Below, one piece after another: positions 45,441 to 53,401 of a stretch of DNA of 64,000 bases. The stretch lies in assembly GCA_038040485.1 (NCBI GenBank), contig JBBPIE010000018.1, positions 62,001 to 126,000 of the forward strand, written 5' to 3'. Made by a program: the position numbers and the translations under genes. The DNA is from Onstottus_B arcticum. Lineage in GTDB: Bacteria > Acidobacteriota > Blastocatellia > UBA7656. The notes under the pieces are model-generated. The model did not search any database and was not told the DNA's origin. It saw only the letters and a list, made by a program, of their open reading frames with translations. Position 1 is the stretch's first letter. The number at the start of each line of letters is the position of its first letter.

Positions 45441-45911
45441 ATGGAGCGCGAAGAGAAACAGATCTTTCACGAGCACCTCAAACGCGAGCGGCTCAAGCGC
45501 ACCAACCAGCGCGAGCTGATCCTCGATGTGTTTCTGGATACCGAGGGCCACGTCTCGAGCGAAGACCTCTACTCGATCATCAAAGCCAAAGACCCGTCGG
45601 TCGGATTCACAACCGTGTACCGGACCTTGAAGCTCTTGAAAGAGTGCGGCCTTGCCCGCGAGCTCGAATTCCACGACGGCCGCATTCTCTACGAACACGA
45701 CTACAAGCACAGCCATCACGATCACTTGATCTGCACCCAATGCGGCGCGTTGATCGAGTTCTACAACGAAGAGATCGAGCGGCTTCAAGACACGATTACT
45801 CGCCACTACCGCTTCAAGCCGCTGCATCACAGCCATCGTATCTTTGGCATTTGCGCGGCGTGTCAGAAGCTTGAAAAGGCCCCCGAGAAGCGCAAAGCGT
45901 CGGCAAAGTGA
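45441..45911 (+). CDS. fur: Fur-family metalloregulator
   Basis: The 156-residue protein has the winged-helix DNA-binding half (KRTNQRELILDVFLDTEGHVS, FTTVYRTLKLLKECGL) and the metal-binding half with EHDYKHSHHDHLICTQCGALIEF and HHSHRIFGICAACQKLE. The two CxxC pairs form the structural zinc site. Sequence and length fit Fur rather than PerR or Zur, but the metal cannot be assigned. TTTTCCGGAGC precedes the ATG, and a promoter with a perfect -10 lies just upstream. It is transcribed away from the proline dehydrogenase gene. Confidence 0.93.
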   Translation: MEREEKQIFHEHLKRERLKRTNQRELILDVFLDTEGHVSSEDLYSIIKAKDPSVGFTTVYRTLKLLKECGLARELEFHDGRILYEHDYKHSHHDHLICTQCGALIEFYNEEIERLQDTITRHYRFKPLHHSHRIFGICAACQKLEKAPEKRKASAK

Positions 45912-46084
45912 TTCGGCTTTGCACTAGCTATCCAACTCAAAACGACGCGTCCGCCGGTTGCTCAGCAACGCTTCCCGACTCTATCATTTGAGTTCACTCA
46001 GATGACTACATCGCCAAACATCGGCTTTCGCGATCCAGTTGAGCCCGCTCGAGTCACGCCCGTCATCGCTTCGAGGGTAGGTTG

Positions 46085-46978
46085 ATGAGACGCGCTTCCG
46101 TCGTTGAGCTGAGCGAACATGTGAACAACACCCCGTCACCGGCGGGCAAAGCCGAATCACTCACTCAGAGAATCATTTCGCGGCCTCAGTTTTCGATACG
46201 CCACGTTATCGCCAAGAATTGCGAGTTTCAGCCTCATTCTCATTCAGCGCTAACGGTTACTGCTGTGCTCGCCGGCGAGTTGTCCGCCGGAATCGGACCT
46301 GGCGACTGGCGGTTGACCTCGACAGACGTCGCGCTCACCAACATCAATCAGGTCCACGCGGGAGGCGCCAAGGAAGTCGAGTTCATATCGGTTGGCGTGA
46401 CTCCGTTGCTGGTGAACGAGCTTGTCGCGGAGATCGGCTTGACTCGGACAACAAGTGAAATCGCATTCCGCGCTTGCGTCGTAACCGACGAGCTAATATC
46501 GCGAACGGCACGGGCCATGGCCGGCGAGCTCGCGGCCGAAGAGCTTGGTCACGGTGCGATGCTCGAGTCGATGGTTCGCCAGCTAATGATTCACCTTCTT
46601 CGCACTCACTTGACTGTAAGAAAGTCAGACCTTATCGAGCTGTCGCGAGCCGGGCCCGTCGATCGCAGACTCCGCCGCGCCATCGAGTTCATGCACGACA
46701 ACTACTCGGGAGGGGCCTCGCTGGAAGAGATCGCTTCGGCGGCGTATCTTTCGGAGTATCACTTCGCCCGGCTATTCAAAGAGATTATCGGAGTGACGCC
46801 GCACGTCTATCTTGCAAACCTCCGGCTGGAGCGAGCCCGCAAGCTGCTCGCCGAGACTGAGCTTCCCATCAGCGAAGTTGCGTCAATGGTCGGGTATCAC
46901 AGCCAAAGTCATTTCACAAAGATCTTCAAGTCGATAACCGGCACAACCCCGGGCGCCTACCGCGACAGCAGTAGATGA
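46085..46978 (+). CDS. AraC-family transcriptional regulator
   Basis: The ATG at 46085 gives 297 residues. The N-terminal part is a cupin-like sensor (NCEFQPHSHSALTVTAVLAG). The C-terminal 100 residues are the AraC/XylS double helix-turn-helix: ASLEEIASAAYLSEYHFARL, FKEIIGVTPHVYL and SEVASMVGYHSQSHFTKIFK with the ending TGTTPGAYR. The ligand is unknown. It lies between fur and the inositol-phosphate synthase gene, all plus strand but with gaps of 170-180 bp, so the three genes are probably transcribed separately. Confidence 0.9.
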   Translation: MRRASVVELSEHVNNTPSPAGKAESLTQRIISRPQFSIRHVIAKNCEFQPHSHSALTVTAVLAGELSAGIGPGDWRLTSTDVALTNINQVHAGGAKEVEFISVGVTPLLVNELVAEIGLTRTTSEIAFRACVVTDELISRTARAMAGELAAEELGHGAMLESMVRQLMIHLLRTHLTVRKSDLIELSRAGPVDRRLRRAIEFMHDNYSGGASLEEIASAAYLSEYHFARLFKEIIGVTPHVYLANLRLERARKLLAETELPISEVASMVGYHSQSHFTKIFKSITGTTPGAYRDSSR

Positions 46979-47161
46979 CCTGTCGTTGTTGATCGGACCG
47001 TATTGTTCGGATGAGTCGCCTTCACTCTTCCTGACAAACACCTTTTTCGGCAACCAATCGCTAAAACTCAGCAACAAAGCGCAAGACTTCATTCATTGCT
47101 TCTGCTGTAATCTGTCTTCAAGCGCTTGCAACCGAACGGCTTCAGAAAGGAACCAACAACA

Positions 47162-48490
47162 ATGCCCAATCAAGTCCAGAGAACATCCGTCCCGATTGAA
47201 GAGCCGAAAGGAAAGCTCGGAGTCTTGCTCGTAGGACTCGGCGCGGTTAGCACAACCTTCATCGCCGGGGTCGAGGCAATCAAGAAAGGCATCGCTGAGC
47301 CGATCGGCTCGCTCACACAGATGGGCACGATCCGGCTTGGGAAACGCACCGACAACCGAGTCCCGATGGTCAAAGATTTCGTTCCCCTGGCTTCGCTCGA
47401 AGATCTGGTGTTCGGCGCGTGGGACATCTTCGAGGAAGACGCGTACGAGGCGGCGATTCACGCGGGCGTGCTCGAACGCGACCTGGTCACGCAGCTCAAA
47501 GCAGAGCTTCAGGCGATCAAACCGATGAAGGCCGTCTTCGATCAGCACTACGTCAAGCGGCTCAACGGGACTCATGTCAAAAAGGGCGCCAACAAGATGG
47601 AGCTTGCCGAGCAGTTGATGGCAGACATCGAGAACTTCAAGCGCACGGCCGAGTGCGACCGCCTCGTGATGGTCTGGTGCGCTTCGACTGAGATCTTCAT
47701 GCTGGCAGGCGAGAGCCATAGCGACTTGAAGTCATTCGAGGCCGCAATGCGCGAGAATCATGAATCGATCGCTCCATCCATGATCTACGCTTATGCGGCT
47801 CTGAAGTCGGGAGTTCCTTTTGCCAACGGCGCGCCAAACCTCACGGTCGACGTTCCAGCGCTCACGAAACTTGCCGTGGATCAGGGACTGCCGGTTTGCG
47901 GAAAGGACTTCAAGACCGGGCAGACCCTGATGAAGACGATGATCGCTCCGGGCCTCAAGTCCCGCTTGCTGGGCTTGCACGGATGGTTCTCGACTAACAT
48001 TCTGGGCAACCGCGACGGCGAAGTGCTGGATGACCCCGAGTCGTTCAAGACTAAGGAAGAATCCAAGCTCTCGGTTCTCGAATACATCCTACAGCCCGAC
48101 GTCTACCCGGCGCTCTACAAAGACTTCAGCCATATCGTGCGAATCAACTATTACCCGCCGCGCGGCGACAACAAGGAAGGGTGGGACAGCATCGACATCT
48201 TTGGCTGGCTCGGCTACCCGATGCAGATCAAGATCGACTTCCTGTGCCGCGACTCAATTCTGGCCGCGCCGATCGTGTTGGACCTCGCGTTGTTCATGGA
48301 CTTAGCAAAACGAGCGGGGATGAAAGGAATTCAGGAGTGGCTGTCGTTCTACTTCAAGAGCCCGATGACCGCGCCTGAGCTCTATCCCGAGCACGACCTG
48401 TTTATTCAGTTGATGAAGCTGAAGAACACACTTCGCCATCTGAAAGGCGAAGAGCTGATCACGCACCTGGGTCTTGAGTACTACGATTGA
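47162..48490 (+). CDS. ino1: inositol-3-phosphate synthase
   Basis: The ATG at 47162 gives 442 residues, near the usual size. GKLGVLLVGLGAVSTTFIAGV is the NAD-binding loop. NGAPNLTVDVPAL, GKDFKTGQTLMKTMIAP and LGNRDGEVLDDPESFKTKEESK are the conserved catalytic segments with the active-site lysines. The enzyme converts glucose 6-phosphate to myo-inositol 1-phosphate, the entry to inositol lipids and inositol solutes. AAAGGAA lies upstream. The presence of this gene suggests the organism makes inositol-containing lipids or compatible solutes; no partner gene is adjacent. Confidence 0.93.
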   Translation: MPNQVQRTSVPIEEPKGKLGVLLVGLGAVSTTFIAGVEAIKKGIAEPIGSLTQMGTIRLGKRTDNRVPMVKDFVPLASLEDLVFGAWDIFEEDAYEAAIHAGVLERDLVTQLKAELQAIKPMKAVFDQHYVKRLNGTHVKKGANKMELAEQLMADIENFKRTAECDRLVMVWCASTEIFMLAGESHSDLKSFEAAMRENHESIAPSMIYAYAALKSGVPFANGAPNLTVDVPALTKLAVDQGLPVCGKDFKTGQTLMKTMIAPGLKSRLLGLHGWFSTNILGNRDGEVLDDPESFKTKEESKLSVLEYILQPDVYPALYKDFSHIVRINYYPPRGDNKEGWDSIDIFGWLGYPMQIKIDFLCRDSILAAPIVLDLALFMDLAKRAGMKGIQEWLSFYFKSPMTAPELYPEHDLFIQLMKLKNTLRHLKGEELITHLGLEYYD

Positions 48491-48515
48491 ATTTCTGGAA
48501 GGAGGCTCAACGTAG

Positions 48516-48544
48516 TGGCCGCGGGCAGAGCAGGCCCGCGGCCA
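48516..48544. terminator. GC-rich hairpin after ino1
   Basis: TGGCCGCGGGC and GCCCGCGGCCA form an 11-bp perfect stem with a 7-nt loop. No T-tract follows on either strand, so it may be a weak or factor-dependent terminator between convergent genes. Confidence 0.6.
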
Positions 48545-48562
48545 TATCAATGCGGTCTGTGT

Positions 48563-49231
48563 CTAGGCCATTTGCGGCTCCTTCGTGCTAGGCCGAGCGA
48601 CGGCGACGGCAATGCCCCCAAAGAGCCCGCCCACTATGATCGTGAACACGATCCAAAAAAGCATCTGCGGCACAAACGCAATCTGGAAATACGTCGACCA
48701 AAAACCTGTTTCCGCGGGAAAATCCGGCGGAAGGACGTCGTAGTGCGTTCCCCACCGGCCCCGTATCGCGAAGTACATCAGGATCACAACTGGAATTCTC
48801 GCCGCGTAGCCGTAGGCAACCAATACCTTGGAAAGCGCGGGCCATCCAAGAAACGCGATCACACCGCCCGCTGTCAGTAGCAAGAGCCCGATGACAAGTT
48901 TGCCTGGGAATTCAGCCTTCATCCCAAATCCGACGAAGCCACCTGCGAAGGTAACGGCCAAGCCCAGGATCGCGAAGCCGATCGCCTTAGCCGCGCTCGC
49001 GGGACGCTGACCTGCTGAGGACAACTTCATCGCGAAATAGACTCCGAAGATAGGCACAAGCCAAGTGATGCCGATGATCGAGCCCGGTCCTCCGGCCTCC
49101 CGGTTGAACAGCGAGGTCGGCCAATGTTGGAGCTCTCCGACCAGCCTCAGAATCGTAATCGCCAGGCTGATCACGCTGGGGATGAAGATCAACTGCGGGA
49201 TGCTTACCTTCGAGTCTGCATTCTCTGCCAT
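48563..49231 (-). CDS. multi-pass membrane protein of unknown function
   Basis: The 222-residue protein has about six hydrophobic segments, including LIFIPSVISLAITILRLVG, ITWLVPIFGVYFAMKL, AIGFAILGLAVTFAGGFVGF, LVIGLLLLTAGGVIAFLGW and LFWIVFTIIVGGLFGGIAVA. GGAG-like AAGGAGAAA precedes the ATG. Loops are short, with no catalytic motif. I do not recognise a family. It faces ino1 convergently and is divergent from fabH. Confidence 0.75.
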   Translation of the reverse strand: MAENADSKVSIPQLIFIPSVISLAITILRLVGELQHWPTSLFNREAGGPGSIIGITWLVPIFGVYFAMKLSSAGQRPASAAKAIGFAILGLAVTFAGGFVGFGMKAEFPGKLVIGLLLLTAGGVIAFLGWPALSKVLVAYGYAARIPVVILMYFAIRGRWGTHYDVLPPDFPAETGFWSTYFQIAFVPQMLFWIVFTIIVGGLFGGIAVAVARPSTKEPQMA

Positions 49232-49517
49232 AGCTTTTTCTCCTTGTGAAAGAGTTAGGGGCCAGCTTTTGTGCCGGCAGAGCGTTTCAAAACATCAAGA
49301 CCGGCTCGCTGGTTCGCCGACGATCACACCTCTGAAACAACCAAGCCGGCTATCGTATATCACAGGCGGCAGTCGCAAACAAAGGGCTAAGCACGGCGCG
49401 TCGAGGATGTTTCTTGCACCGGAAAACAAGCGAGTGCTACTATCGAGCCTTCCATGAACCGGGCTCGTCGTTGACTGGGCGACTGCGGTTTGGAGTTCGG
49501 ATGGAGGAAGCAAGAAG

Positions 49518-50516
49518 ATGAGGTCAACACGCAGAGCAAAGATAACTGCGCTCGGACGATACGTGCCTCCGAAGGTGGTCACCAATCACGATTTGGCGAA
49601 GCGTGTTGACACGAATCACGACTGGATCGTCGAGCGAACAGGCATCCTCGAGCGACACATGGTCGAACCCGGAACTCCTACCTCCGAGCTTGCAGCGCAA
49701 GCCGTCGGAGACCTGCTTCGAAATCGCGGAATAGAAGCCGATGAAATCGAGTTGATTATCGTCGCAACCGTGACTCCCGATATGTTCTTTCCCGCAACCG
49801 CGTGTCTCGTGCAGAACAAGGTTCGCGCCAGCCGCGCGTGGGGATTCGACCTCTCGGCCGCGTGTTCGGGATTTCCCTACGCGTTGAGCGTCGGCGCACA
49901 ATTCATCGAGTCCGGGCGGCACGAGAAGGTTGTAGTGATCGGCGCCGACGTCATGTCGAGCATCATCAACTTCGAAGACCGCTCGACCTGCGTGTTGTTC
50001 GGCGACGGCGCGGGCGCAGTGCTGCTCGAGCCGAGCGAAGACGAGAATCTCGGCTTGCTCGATTTCCTGCACGAAGTCGATGGCTCCGGCGGTCAGTTTC
50101 TACGAATGCCCGGCGGCGGGAGCCTCAATCCCTCTTCGCACGAGACTGTCGAGAAGAAGATGCACTACGTTCATCAGGAGGGGCAGCCTGTCTTCAAGTA
50201 CGCCGTGCGAAAGATGGGTGAGATCAGCCGCGCTATACTTCAGCGCAACGGATTAGAAGGCAAGGATGTTGACTTGTTTATCGCCCATCAAGCCAATCTT
50301 CGTATCATCAATTCCGCTGCCGAGAAGCTCGGTCTCGACGAATCGAAAGTGGTCAAGAACATCCACAAGTTTGGCAACACCACCGCCGCGACGATCCCGC
50401 TTGCGATTGGAGACGCGCTCGATGATGGCAGGCTAAAGAAGGGTAGTCTCGTGGTATTCGCGGCGGTTGGCGCCGGCTACACCGTCGGCTCGGTTCTTAC
50501 CAGGTGGGCATACTAG
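49518..50516 (+). CDS. fabH: beta-ketoacyl-ACP synthase III
   Basis: The 332-residue protein has the FabH triad: C116 in DLSAACSGFPYAL, H257 in FIAHQANLRII and N287 in HKFGNTTAATIPLA. ATVTPDMFFPATACLVQ and GDGAGAVLL are further hallmarks. It condenses acetyl-CoA or a branched primer with malonyl-ACP to start fatty acid synthesis. GGAGGAAG lies ahead of the ATG. It stands alone, outside a fab cluster. A secondary-metabolite KASIII cannot be excluded, but all residues fit FabH. Confidence 0.95.
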   Translation: MRSTRRAKITALGRYVPPKVVTNHDLAKRVDTNHDWIVERTGILERHMVEPGTPTSELAAQAVGDLLRNRGIEADEIELIIVATVTPDMFFPATACLVQNKVRASRAWGFDLSAACSGFPYALSVGAQFIESGRHEKVVVIGADVMSSIINFEDRSTCVLFGDGAGAVLLEPSEDENLGLLDFLHEVDGSGGQFLRMPGGGSLNPSSHETVEKKMHYVHQEGQPVFKYAVRKMGEISRAILQRNGLEGKDVDLFIAHQANLRIINSAAEKLGLDESKVVKNIHKFGNTTAATIPLAIGDALDDGRLKKGSLVVFAAVGAGYTVGSVLTRWAY

Positions 50517-50546
50517 AGCCTTCGGCATCTTAAGCGAAGGCCTCGC

Positions 50547-51443
50547 TCAATAGGCCGCGGCGGCATGACCGTTAACCGGAGATTTCGTTCCGGCCGCTTC
50601 CTGAACAATCTTGACACCGACGCTTGCTCCGATTCGCGTCGCTCCGGCGCGGATCATCTCCTGTGCTTGTTTGAGGTCCCGAACGCCGCCCGACGCCTTC
50701 ACTCCCATTTCTCCGCCGACCACGCGACGCATCAAGGCAATGTCGGCGACAGTAGCGCCTCCTTTGCTGAAACCAGTCGAAGTCTTGACGAAGTCCGCGC
50801 CGGCTTCTTTCGCCAGCAGACACGCTCTGACCTTCTCCTCTTCCGTAAGCAGGCCCGTCTCCAAAATCACCTTGCAGAGATAATTGACTTCGTGGGCAAC
50901 TGCGACGACTCCGGCAATATCGCGAGCAACCAGATCGTCATCGGAAGACTTCAAGGCTCCGACGTTGATCACCATGTCCAGCTCGCTCGCGCCGTCAAAG
51001 ATCGCCCGGCGAGCTTCGTAAGCTTTAGTGTCGGGTTCGTTGGCGCCAAGCGGAAAACCAATCACGGTGCAAACCTTCACGCCGCTACCTCGCAGCGCGC
51101 AAGCGGCTTCCCTGACCCAGATCGGGTTTATGCAAACGGAAGCGAACCCGAATCGGGCGCCCTCCTCGCAGAGCTTCAATATTTCGTCGCGAGTTGCTTC
51201 CGGTTTGAGCAATGTGTGGTCGATGTAGCGAGCCACCTCGCGCGCAGCCTCGCTCTCAGCGCCGGTTAGCCCAAATCGCACCCCGCCTGAGGCCATCAGC
51301 GAGCGCATACGGTCCGGGCACTTCACGAAGCATTCGTCATGGTGCAGCTCGCACTCGCGAGACGCGGTCCCCGCACCCAACCGTGAGAGGATCACGTCCG
51401 TGATTTGAGAGACCAGCTCCTCGATGTTCAGTTCATCTGGCAT
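50547..51443 (-). CDS. deoC: deoxyribose-phosphate aldolase with N-terminal extension
   Basis: The 298-residue protein is about 75 residues longer than typical DeoC. The catalytic barrel from about residue 70 has YIDHTLLKPEATRDEI, VCTVIGFPLGANEPDTKAYE, ELDMVINVGALKS and DFVKTSTGFSKGGAT with the Schiff-base Lys. It cleaves deoxyribose 5-phosphate into glyceraldehyde 3-phosphate and acetaldehyde. The extension starts with an amphipathic helix (ELNIEELVSQITDVILSRLG) and a Cys/His-rich stretch (CELHHDECFVKC). The helix resembles microcompartment encapsulation peptides, and the Cys/His stretch could bind metal. Its start overlaps the upstream PHP gene by 11 bp, so the two are coupled. Confidence 0.92.
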   Translation of the reverse strand: MPDELNIEELVSQITDVILSRLGAGTASRECELHHDECFVKCPDRMRSLMASGGVRFGLTGAESEAAREVARYIDHTLLKPEATRDEILKLCEEGARFGFASVCINPIWVREAACALRGSGVKVCTVIGFPLGANEPDTKAYEARRAIFDGASELDMVINVGALKSSDDDLVARDIAGVVAVAHEVNYLCKVILETGLLTEEEKVRACLLAKEAGADFVKTSTGFSKGGATVADIALMRRVVGGEMGVKASGGVRDLKQAQEMIRAGATRIGASVGVKIVQEAAGTKSPVNGHAAAAY

Positions 51444-52290
51444 ACGCTGATTTGGACCTGAGGCCTTCGAGCACCGAGTAGGGGACTGCGAGATTACCCA
51501 GCCCCTTCACGATGCTGATGTCCGGCTTATAAGTACCGTGGTAATCACTGCCGCCAGTGACCAGCAGACGATGCCGGCTCGCCAGCATCGAGTAGCGCTC
51601 GCGGTCGGCCAGACTATGACGACTATAAATTGCCTCAATGCCATCCAGTCCCATTTCTACCAACTCGCTTACCAAAGTCTCCAGCGCCTCCGGCAATAGT
51701 TTTAATTGGTAAGGATGCGCAAGAACCGCAACTCCGCCCGCCTCGTGAATCAACGCGATTGAATCAGCCGGCGACAGTCGCTTCTTCTCCACGTAAGCGG
51801 CGAAGCCCTTTGCAAGAAAGCGATTGAAAGCATCCTGAATACTCTCGGCGTATCCCCTATCGACAAGCACTCGCGCGAAATGCGGACGCCCGACGACGCC
51901 GTTACCCGCAACCGCCGCTACGTCGGCATAGCGCACGTCAAACCCAAGCGCCTGTAACCGACTCGCGATCTCGGGGTTCCTCGCCTCACGCGCCGCCCTC
52001 AGTTCCCCTAGCCTCGCTTTCAGTTCTTCGTTCTGATCATCAACGTAGTAACCAAGAATATGCATGGCGCCTGGCGAGTACTCGGCGCTGAGCTCGAGAC
52101 CGTTGATAAACTCGATTCCCAGCTTGCCCGCTGCCACTCTGCCCTCATCGAGCCCTGATACCGTGTCGTGATCCGTGATGGCGATGGCGCTCGCTCCGTT
52201 CAACTTCGCGAGCTCGATCAGCTCTGATGGTGTTGCGCTTCCATCGGAATGAATTGTGTGAGCGTGGAGATCAATCAACTTTCCGTTCAT
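51433..52290 (-). CDS. PHP-domain phosphoesterase (TrpH/RNase AM-like)
   Basis: The ATG at 52290 gives 285 residues. The metal-binding PHP motifs are present: IDLHAHTIHSDG, AIAITDHDTVSG, GLELSAEY, AVLAHPYQL, GIEAIYSRHS and TGGSDYHG. This layout matches the family of 3',5'-nucleoside bisphosphate phosphatases and RNase AM. Position upstream of deoC with overlapping ends suggests a shared nucleotide-salvage role. A frame of 19 extra codons upstream has no support. No ribosome site stands out. Confidence 0.88.
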   Translation of the reverse strand: MNGKLIDLHAHTIHSDGSATPSELIELAKLNGASAIAITDHDTVSGLDEGRVAAGKLGIEFINGLELSAEYSPGAMHILGYYVDDQNEELKARLGELRAAREARNPEIASRLQALGFDVRYADVAAVAGNGVVGRPHFARVLVDRGYAESIQDAFNRFLAKGFAAYVEKKRLSPADSIALIHEAGGVAVLAHPYQLKLLPEALETLVSELVEMGLDGIEAIYSRHSLADRERYSMLASRHRLLVTGGSDYHGTYKPDISIVKGLGNLAVPYSVLEGLRSKSAYAR

Positions 52291-52632
52291 TCGCGACGAT
52301 CTTATCCGCGGCAGCTCGTCAAAGTCAATCACCGCACCGCACCGCAATGAGCCTCGAAACTCGCGGCTGGAGCCACTTTCGTGGCGCTGTCACAGAATAG
52401 GCCGTGGGAGCCAGATACAGGGCCGCAACCGCACAAGTGGCTCTGGGAGCCCATTACACACTCACTCGATTTGCCACTCTCAAGCCAACAGGTTCACGCC
52501 GTCGTGCACCTAAATCAAGAACACACGCCTGTCTGTGCGTAAAGCGATGATCATGAAAGTGGCTCTGGCAGCCAGTTTCACAGAACTGCATATCTTTGAC
52601 CATTTTACCTTCGCTACTTGCGAAAAAAAAAG
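52291..52632. other. intergenic region with imperfect direct repeats
   Basis: About 340 bp lies between the divergent PHP gene and the mini-protein promoter. GTGGCTCTGGGAGCC (52437-52451) and GTGGCTCTGGCAGCC (52559-52573) are direct repeats 122 bp apart. Related fragments (GGAGCCACTTTCGTGGC near 52370, CGTGGGAGCCAGA near 52403) also occur, one inverted. No gene is recognised. Confidence 0.6.
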
Positions 52633-52661
52633 TTGACAACAAACCGTTATGCAAATATATA
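52633..52661 (+). promoter_or_regulatory. strong promoter for lysine-rich mini-protein
   Basis: A perfect -35 TTGACA (52633-52638), 17-bp spacer and TATATA (52656-52661) occur in an AT-rich island preceded by an A-tract (52623-52631) that could act as an UP element. Transcription would start near 52668. Confidence 0.8.
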
Positions 52662-52679
52662 CAACAACATGTTGTATAT
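52657..52679. promoter_or_regulatory. palindromic operator candidate overlapping the -10 box
   Basis: Arms ATATACAACA (52657-52666) and TGTTGTATAT (52670-52679) are perfect 10-bp complements with a 3-bp spacer. The site overlaps the -10 box and predicted transcription start, the typical place for a repressor. Confidence 0.7.
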
Positions 52680-52690
52680 CATTTACGGTA

Positions 52691-52729
52691 GTGCACAAGA
52701 GTAGCAACGCTACAGTATCTTGTGTGCAC
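52691..52729 (+). promoter_or_regulatory. 5' leader stem-loop
   Basis: GTGCACAAGA (52691-52700) pairs with TCTTGTGTGCAC (52718-52729), and GTAGC (52701-52705) pairs with GCTAC (52709-52713) around a 3-nt loop. The RNA would form a stem of about 15 bp with small bulges, ending 14 nt before the ribosome site GAAAGGAG. Confidence 0.75.
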
Positions 52730-52760
52730 GGTAAAATTTAACGAAAGGAGAAACAACACT

Positions 52761-52841
52761 ATGGCAACTGCAAAGAAGGGCGGCGCCAAGAAGCCTGCGA
52801 AGAAGGCCGGTGCCAAGAAAAAAGGCGCAAAGAAGAGATAG
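52761..52841 (+). CDS. 26-residue Lys/Ala/Gly-rich histone H1-like mini-protein
   Basis: GAAAGGAG (52743-52750) lies 10 nt before an ATG that encodes 26 residues, beginning MATAKKGGAKKPAKKAGA and ending in KKR. Twelve residues are Lys; the rest are nearly all Ala and Gly, with one Pro. The repeated AKKPAKKAG pattern resembles histone H1 tails and the tails of some bacterial HU proteins, so binding to DNA or RNA is likely. A strong promoter, an operator-like palindrome, a 5' leader hairpin and a terminator frame the gene, so it is a complete single-gene transcription unit. Its regulation appears elaborate for such a small product. Function is inferred from composition only. Confidence 0.8.
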   Translation: MATAKKGGAKKPAKKAGAKKKGAKKR

Positions 52842-52886
52842 TCTCTTTGTCGCTACGCAAAACGGGGGTTCTCTGTGTGAGAACGC

Positions 52887-52920
52887 GGGGATGGGTGACC
52901 ATCCCCTTTTTCTTTTCTCT
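52887..52920 (+). terminator. rho-independent terminator of mini-protein gene
   Basis: GGGGATGG (52887-52894), loop GTGA and CCATCCCC (52899-52906) form a perfect 8-bp stem followed by TTTTTCTTTTC. Confidence 0.93.
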
Positions 52921-53023
52921 TTTCGTTCTTCTCCTGCCCGCCTCAAACTCGTGTTAGCTCGAAAGCCCATGGTTGATTTCATCTGTGACTAACTCCGAGT
53001 GGTTCGTGTAAACTCCAGCAGCT

Positions 53024-53386
53024 ATGGCGATCGAAGTAGATATTCGTCCCTGGGGCAGTTTTGAAGTCCTGGCTGAAGGCACCGGATACAAGGTGAAACG
53101 CATAGAGGTGCTGCCACGACACCGCCTGAGCCTTCAAATGCATGACAGCCGCAGCGAGCATTGGGTCATAGTAGCCGGCGAGGCGCTCGTAACTCTGGGT
53201 GAGCAGGAGTTGAAGCTGCGCGCGAATGATGAGGTGCTGATCCCGCTTCGAACCAAGCACCGGGTCGCGAATACCGGGGACACCACTCTTGTATTCATTG
53301 AGGTTCAGTGCGGCTCATATCTAGGCGAGGACGACATAGTTAGATTTGCAGACGACTACAGCCGTGCGTTGCCAGACTCCGACTGA
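53024..53386 (+). CDS. cupin protein, mannose-6-phosphate isomerase type II-like
   Basis: The 120-residue protein is a single cupin domain: RPWGSFEVLAEGTGYKVKRI, then LPRHRLSLQMHDSRSEHWVIVAGEA with the metal ligands of motif 1, and DEVLIPLRTKHRVANTG for motif 2. This matches the C-terminal domain of bifunctional mannose-1-phosphate guanylyltransferase/mannose-6-phosphate isomerase, here alone. It probably interconverts mannose 6-phosphate and fructose 6-phosphate to supply GDP-mannose. It lies 16 bp from the convergent acyltransferase gene. Confidence 0.88.
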   Translation: MAIEVDIRPWGSFEVLAEGTGYKVKRIEVLPRHRLSLQMHDSRSEHWVIVAGEALVTLGEQELKLRANDEVLIPLRTKHRVANTGDTTLVFIEVQCGSYLGEDDIVRFADDYSRALPDSD

Positions 53387-53401
53387 AAGGAATCAGTCCA
53401 G

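Noticed and set aside
48516..48544. Intrinsic terminator with T-tract after ino1
   Set aside because: The stem is perfect but no T-tract follows on either strand, so it is listed only as a hairpin/weak terminator.
50565..51269. Plus-strand frame opposite deoC
   Set aside because: It is antisense to a clear DeoC coding sequence with intact catalytic motifs.
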